A stretch of 17,260 nt of DNA. Source: Candidatus Aminicenantota bacterium (GTDB lineage: Bacteria; Acidobacteriota; Aminicenantia; Aminicenantales; Aminicenantaceae). The stretch spans positions 1-17,260 of the forward strand of contig JAFGNQ010000341.1 of NCBI GenBank assembly GCA_016926925.1. Reading direction: 5' to 3'. Of the stretch, positions 15,172 to 17,260 are shown piece by piece. The notes under the pieces are model-generated. The model had not been told where the DNA came from. It saw only the letters and a list, made by a program, of their open reading frames with translations, and did not search any database. The position numbers were made by a program, and so were the translations under genes. How positions within the stretch are numbered: the first letter of the stretch is position 1; each line of letters opens with the position of its first letter.

Positions 15172-16016
15172 GGGTTGCCAAGCTCCATTCTCTCGGTAAC
15201 GATTTTTTGATAATCGACGAAGAAGAGACGGAACCGATATCAGAGAAAGGAGCGCTCGCCCGCCGGATTTGTGACCGTCATACGGGAATCGGAAGCAACT
15301 GTCTGTTGCTGATCTCACAGGAGAACAAAAAGCGGGACATCTTCAATTTCAGGGTTTACAACGCAGACGGTACGGAAGCGGAATTATCCGGCAATGGACT
15401 GCGCTGTGCCGCCGCCTATCTCAACTTCACAAAAAAAACCAAGTCTCCCTATATCCTCTTCTCGACGAAAGTCGGAGAAAGGGAGTGTGCCATCATAAAG
15501 CAAGATAAAAATTTCTTCCAGATCAAGACCGATATGGGAATTCCTAAATTCAGTTCCAAGGAAATCCCTTTCGATGACAGTTCCGAGCATGAACAAATCA
15601 TCGATTATCCCCTTCCCATCCAAAAAAAAATTTATGAGACAACGCTTGTTTCCGTCGGCAATCCTCACTGCTGTATTTTCGTCGATCGCTTTCCCTCTCG
15701 AATCGAATGGCATCAAATAGGCTACGAAATAGAATACCATCCCTTCTTTCCCAAAAGAATAAATATCGAATTTATCAGGGTATTGAACCGGCAAGATATT
15801 GAGGTCCTCTTTTGGGAGAGAGGAATCGGAGAGACTCTTTCCTCTGGCAGCGGTTCCTGTGCCGCTGCCGTGGCATCCATCCTCAAAAATCTGACGGAAC
15901 GCATCGTTAACGTAAAGACTTCGACAGGCAATTTAACGGTGGAATGGACGGACGAAAAAGTATACCAGGCCGGACCCGCCGTTGTCGTGTTTGAAGGAGA
16001 TTATCTCGTACATTGA
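15168..16016 (+). CDS. dapF: Diaminopimelate epimerase-family protein with both catalytic Cys replaced by Ser
   Basis: A 282-residue protein with the full DapF layout and length (E. coli DapF has 274). It opens with the LHSLGNDFLIIDE motif, and each half of the pseudo-symmetric fold has its glycine-rich active loop. DapF converts L,L- to meso-diaminopimelate for lysine and peptidoglycan synthesis, using two cysteines (Cys73 and Cys217 in E. coli) as acid and base. Here the first loop reads ADGTEAELSGNGLRC, with S74 where the catalytic Cys should be, and the second GIGETLSSGSGSC, with S226 in place of the second. The adjacent non-catalytic cysteines (C80, C231) and the GNG and GSG loops are kept. 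The rest is intact, so decay is unlikely. It may be a serine-variant epimerase or act on another substrate. It starts within the htrA stop (ATGA) and converges on the FadL gene, 9 nt away. Confidence 0.85.
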   Translation: MRVAKLHSLGNDFLIIDEEETEPISEKGALARRICDRHTGIGSNCLLLISQENKKRDIFNFRVYNADGTEAELSGNGLRCAAAYLNFTKKTKSPYILFSTKVGERECAIIKQDKNFFQIKTDMGIPKFSSKEIPFDDSSEHEQIIDYPLPIQKKIYETTLVSVGNPHCCIFVDRFPSRIEWHQIGYEIEYHPFFPKRINIEFIRVLNRQDIEVLFWERGIGETLSSGSGSCAAAVASILKNLTERIVNVKTSTGNLTVEWTDEKVYQAGPAVVVFEGDYLVH

Positions 16017-16025
16017 TTCTGAAGA

Positions 16026-17231
16026 TCAAAAGGAAAACGTGACTCCGAGTCCAAGGATGGAAGCACTCAAATTGTAAGTCTCTGTAAACGGAAATCCCAT
16101 GTAACTTTGCGTCTTGTCCCGCTCCCGTCCGTTGGCCATGATATAAACAAAGTCGATTTGCGTATTTCCGGTTCTGTAGCCTATCCCGCCCAACAGGGTA
16201 AATTTATCGACATCGATGTTGTTCGGGCTGAGAGTTTCAGACGGCTGGGCAGCTCTGTCCACACCCAAGCCGCCTCTCAGAAATATGCCCCCCGGAATCA
16301 TGTATTCGATACCGGCTCTCATAACGAGAATATTCTTGAAGTTCAAATCTTCACGAATCTCCATATCACCGACTAGAGGAAAGTCTTTGATACTCTTGCG
16401 AACGCTATCCAGCACGGACCACATTGTGTATTGTGCACTCGTCGACAGGACGAGACGGTCAGAAAACCTGTAGGAAAAACCGATTTCAAAATCCCAGGGC
16501 AGCTTGAACTCCGTCTCCGAATCCCGCTTGATATGAACAGTCCCCACTCCGGGCACCGATTGAGCCAGAGAGGTAGTCCCGGAAATTTTCATCGTAGCCG
16601 GGCCCCGAACAGTCACTCCGATCCTTAACTTGTCATTGACACTGTACATCAAGCCCAAACCGGCCGTGATGGCGGAACCGTTTTCTTTTGTCTCTAATGG
16701 CTGGCCGAACTCGGTCTTGGTGTCGACTTCAAGGACAGAGTGATAGATGTTGACGTTGAATCCAATCGACAGCTTTTCACTGATTTGGTAGGACACGGAT
16801 GGTGTCAGCGATAGGATACCGAGGTAGGAATTCAATGGAGTTCCGAGATCTTCTTCTCTCCAATTCACGCCGCCGGTCGCATATGGAGCATATACCCCAA
16901 ATCCGAAAGTAATCCGATCCGAAGTCTTATAGGTGATAAAAACTTGAGGAATAGAGGTTCTTTCCTCACTTCTTGCCGACAAGCCGTCCGCGGAAAACTC
17001 ATGAACGGGCATGACATACAATCCATTGATGGAAAAATTCAGCTTGTTCTTCTGTAGGATCAGGCCGGCGGGATTGTAAAAAATGGCACTCGGATCATCG
17101 GCCAGTCCGACATAGGCGGCCCCTATGCCTAGGGCCCGTATGCCCATCAACGTGTTGTTCCACCCCCCGGACCACAAGCCGCTAGACAAGAAAAGCAGAC
17201 AAAGGTAAAGTGTAGCGCATTTTTTCCCCAT
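16026..17231 (-). CDS. FadL/OmpP1/TodX-family outer-membrane protein
   Basis: A 401-residue outer-membrane beta-barrel. A signal peptide covers roughly residues 1-22. The family signature follows: GIRALGIGAAYVGLADDPSAIFYNPAGL, with NPAG at residues 53-56. Alternating amphipathic strands fill the rest, and the protein ends in Phe (GLGVTFSF), as barrel-assembly signals usually do. The family includes FadL (long-chain fatty acids) and TodX (aromatics), carrying hydrophobic compounds across the outer membrane; the ligand here is unknown. AGGAGG (plus-strand 17237-17242) lies 5 nt upstream of the ATG. The end of a probable repeat element lies 16-29 nt upstream of the ATG, so the promoter must sit in or beyond it. 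Confidence 0.9.
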   Translation of the reverse strand: MGKKCATLYLCLLFLSSGLWSGGWNNTLMGIRALGIGAAYVGLADDPSAIFYNPAGLILQKNKLNFSINGLYVMPVHEFSADGLSARSEERTSIPQVFITYKTSDRITFGFGVYAPYATGGVNWREEDLGTPLNSYLGILSLTPSVSYQISEKLSIGFNVNIYHSVLEVDTKTEFGQPLETKENGSAITAGLGLMYSVNDKLRIGVTVRGPATMKISGTTSLAQSVPGVGTVHIKRDSETEFKLPWDFEIGFSYRFSDRLVLSTSAQYTMWSVLDSVRKSIKDFPLVGDMEIREDLNFKNILVMRAGIEYMIPGGIFLRGGLGVDRAAQPSETLSPNNIDVDKFTLLGGIGYRTGNTQIDFVYIMANGRERDKTQSYMGFPFTETYNLSASILGLGVTFSF

Positions 17232-17246
17232 ACTCTCCTCCTTTAT

Positions 17247-17260
17247 CCTGAATTAATCAT
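17247..17260 (+). repeat. Partial left end of a second repeat element (window edge)
   Basis: CCTGAATTAATCAT, the last 14 bases of the window, match the left terminus of the element at 8127-8140 (CCTGAATTATTCAT) in the same orientation, with one difference. The body would lie beyond the window. It is only 15 nt upstream of the FadL ATG. Fourteen bases alone cannot prove a second copy. Confidence 0.45.

Noticed and set aside
16013..16029. Small inverted repeat TTGAT/ATCAA between dapF and the FadL gene as a two-way terminator
   Set aside because: Only 5 bp, AT-rich, and without a following T-run in either direction.
1..17260. tRNA, rRNA, CRISPR array, integrase, transposase or defence genes
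   Set aside because: Looked for across both strands; no cloverleaf, regularly spaced repeats or recognisable mobile or defence protein was seen.

Overview
This 17.26 kb stretch looks like ordinary chromosome of a diderm, peptidoglycan-making bacterium with balanced base composition. Supporting signs are a FadL/OmpP1 outer-membrane barrel, a class A penicillin-binding protein, a DapF-family protein, a periplasmic HtrA protease and a consensus sigma-54 promoter. The gene content and dispersed-repeat style would fit the Acidobacteriota/Aminicenantes neighbourhood, but that placement is only a guess from general knowledge, with no marker gene behind it. No phage, transposase, CRISPR array, tRNA or rRNA was seen.

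Layout. (1) 1-3973, plus strand: the C-terminal two thirds of SMC runs in from the left edge and overlaps by ATGA a cobalamin-domain radical SAM enzyme. (2) 4123-8126, plus strand: two tandem sodium:solute symporters (SSS/SLC5) and a class II histone-deacetylase-family amidohydrolase form a tight unit, suggesting import of an acetylated compound and its deacetylation in the cytosol. (3) 8127-8460: non-coding. It holds a 192-bp MITE-like element with 14-bp imperfect terminal inverted repeats, then a sigma-54 promoter. (4) 8461-10170, plus strand: a secreted FecR-domain protein with an extremely Trp-rich segment and a Ser/Lys/Arg tail, driven by that promoter. (5) 10189-13382, minus strand: tmk followed by a PBP1A-type glycosyltransferase/transpeptidase. 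(6) 13675-16016, plus strand: a two-PDZ HtrA protease overlapping a DapF-family protein by ATGA. (7) 16026-17231, minus strand: a FadL/OmpP1 family protein, with the end of what looks like a second copy of the repeat element just upstream at the window edge.

Most of the window is envelope biology (PBP1A, HtrA, DapF, FadL, the FecR/Trp-rich protein) plus housekeeping (SMC, Tmk) and one transport/deacetylation cassette. The most striking point is that the DapF-family protein has serine in place of both catalytic cysteines. Next are the terminal-inverted-repeat element with its probable second copy, and the sigma-54 promoter ahead of the FecR/Trp-rich protein. I found no defence island or clearly new multi-gene system.
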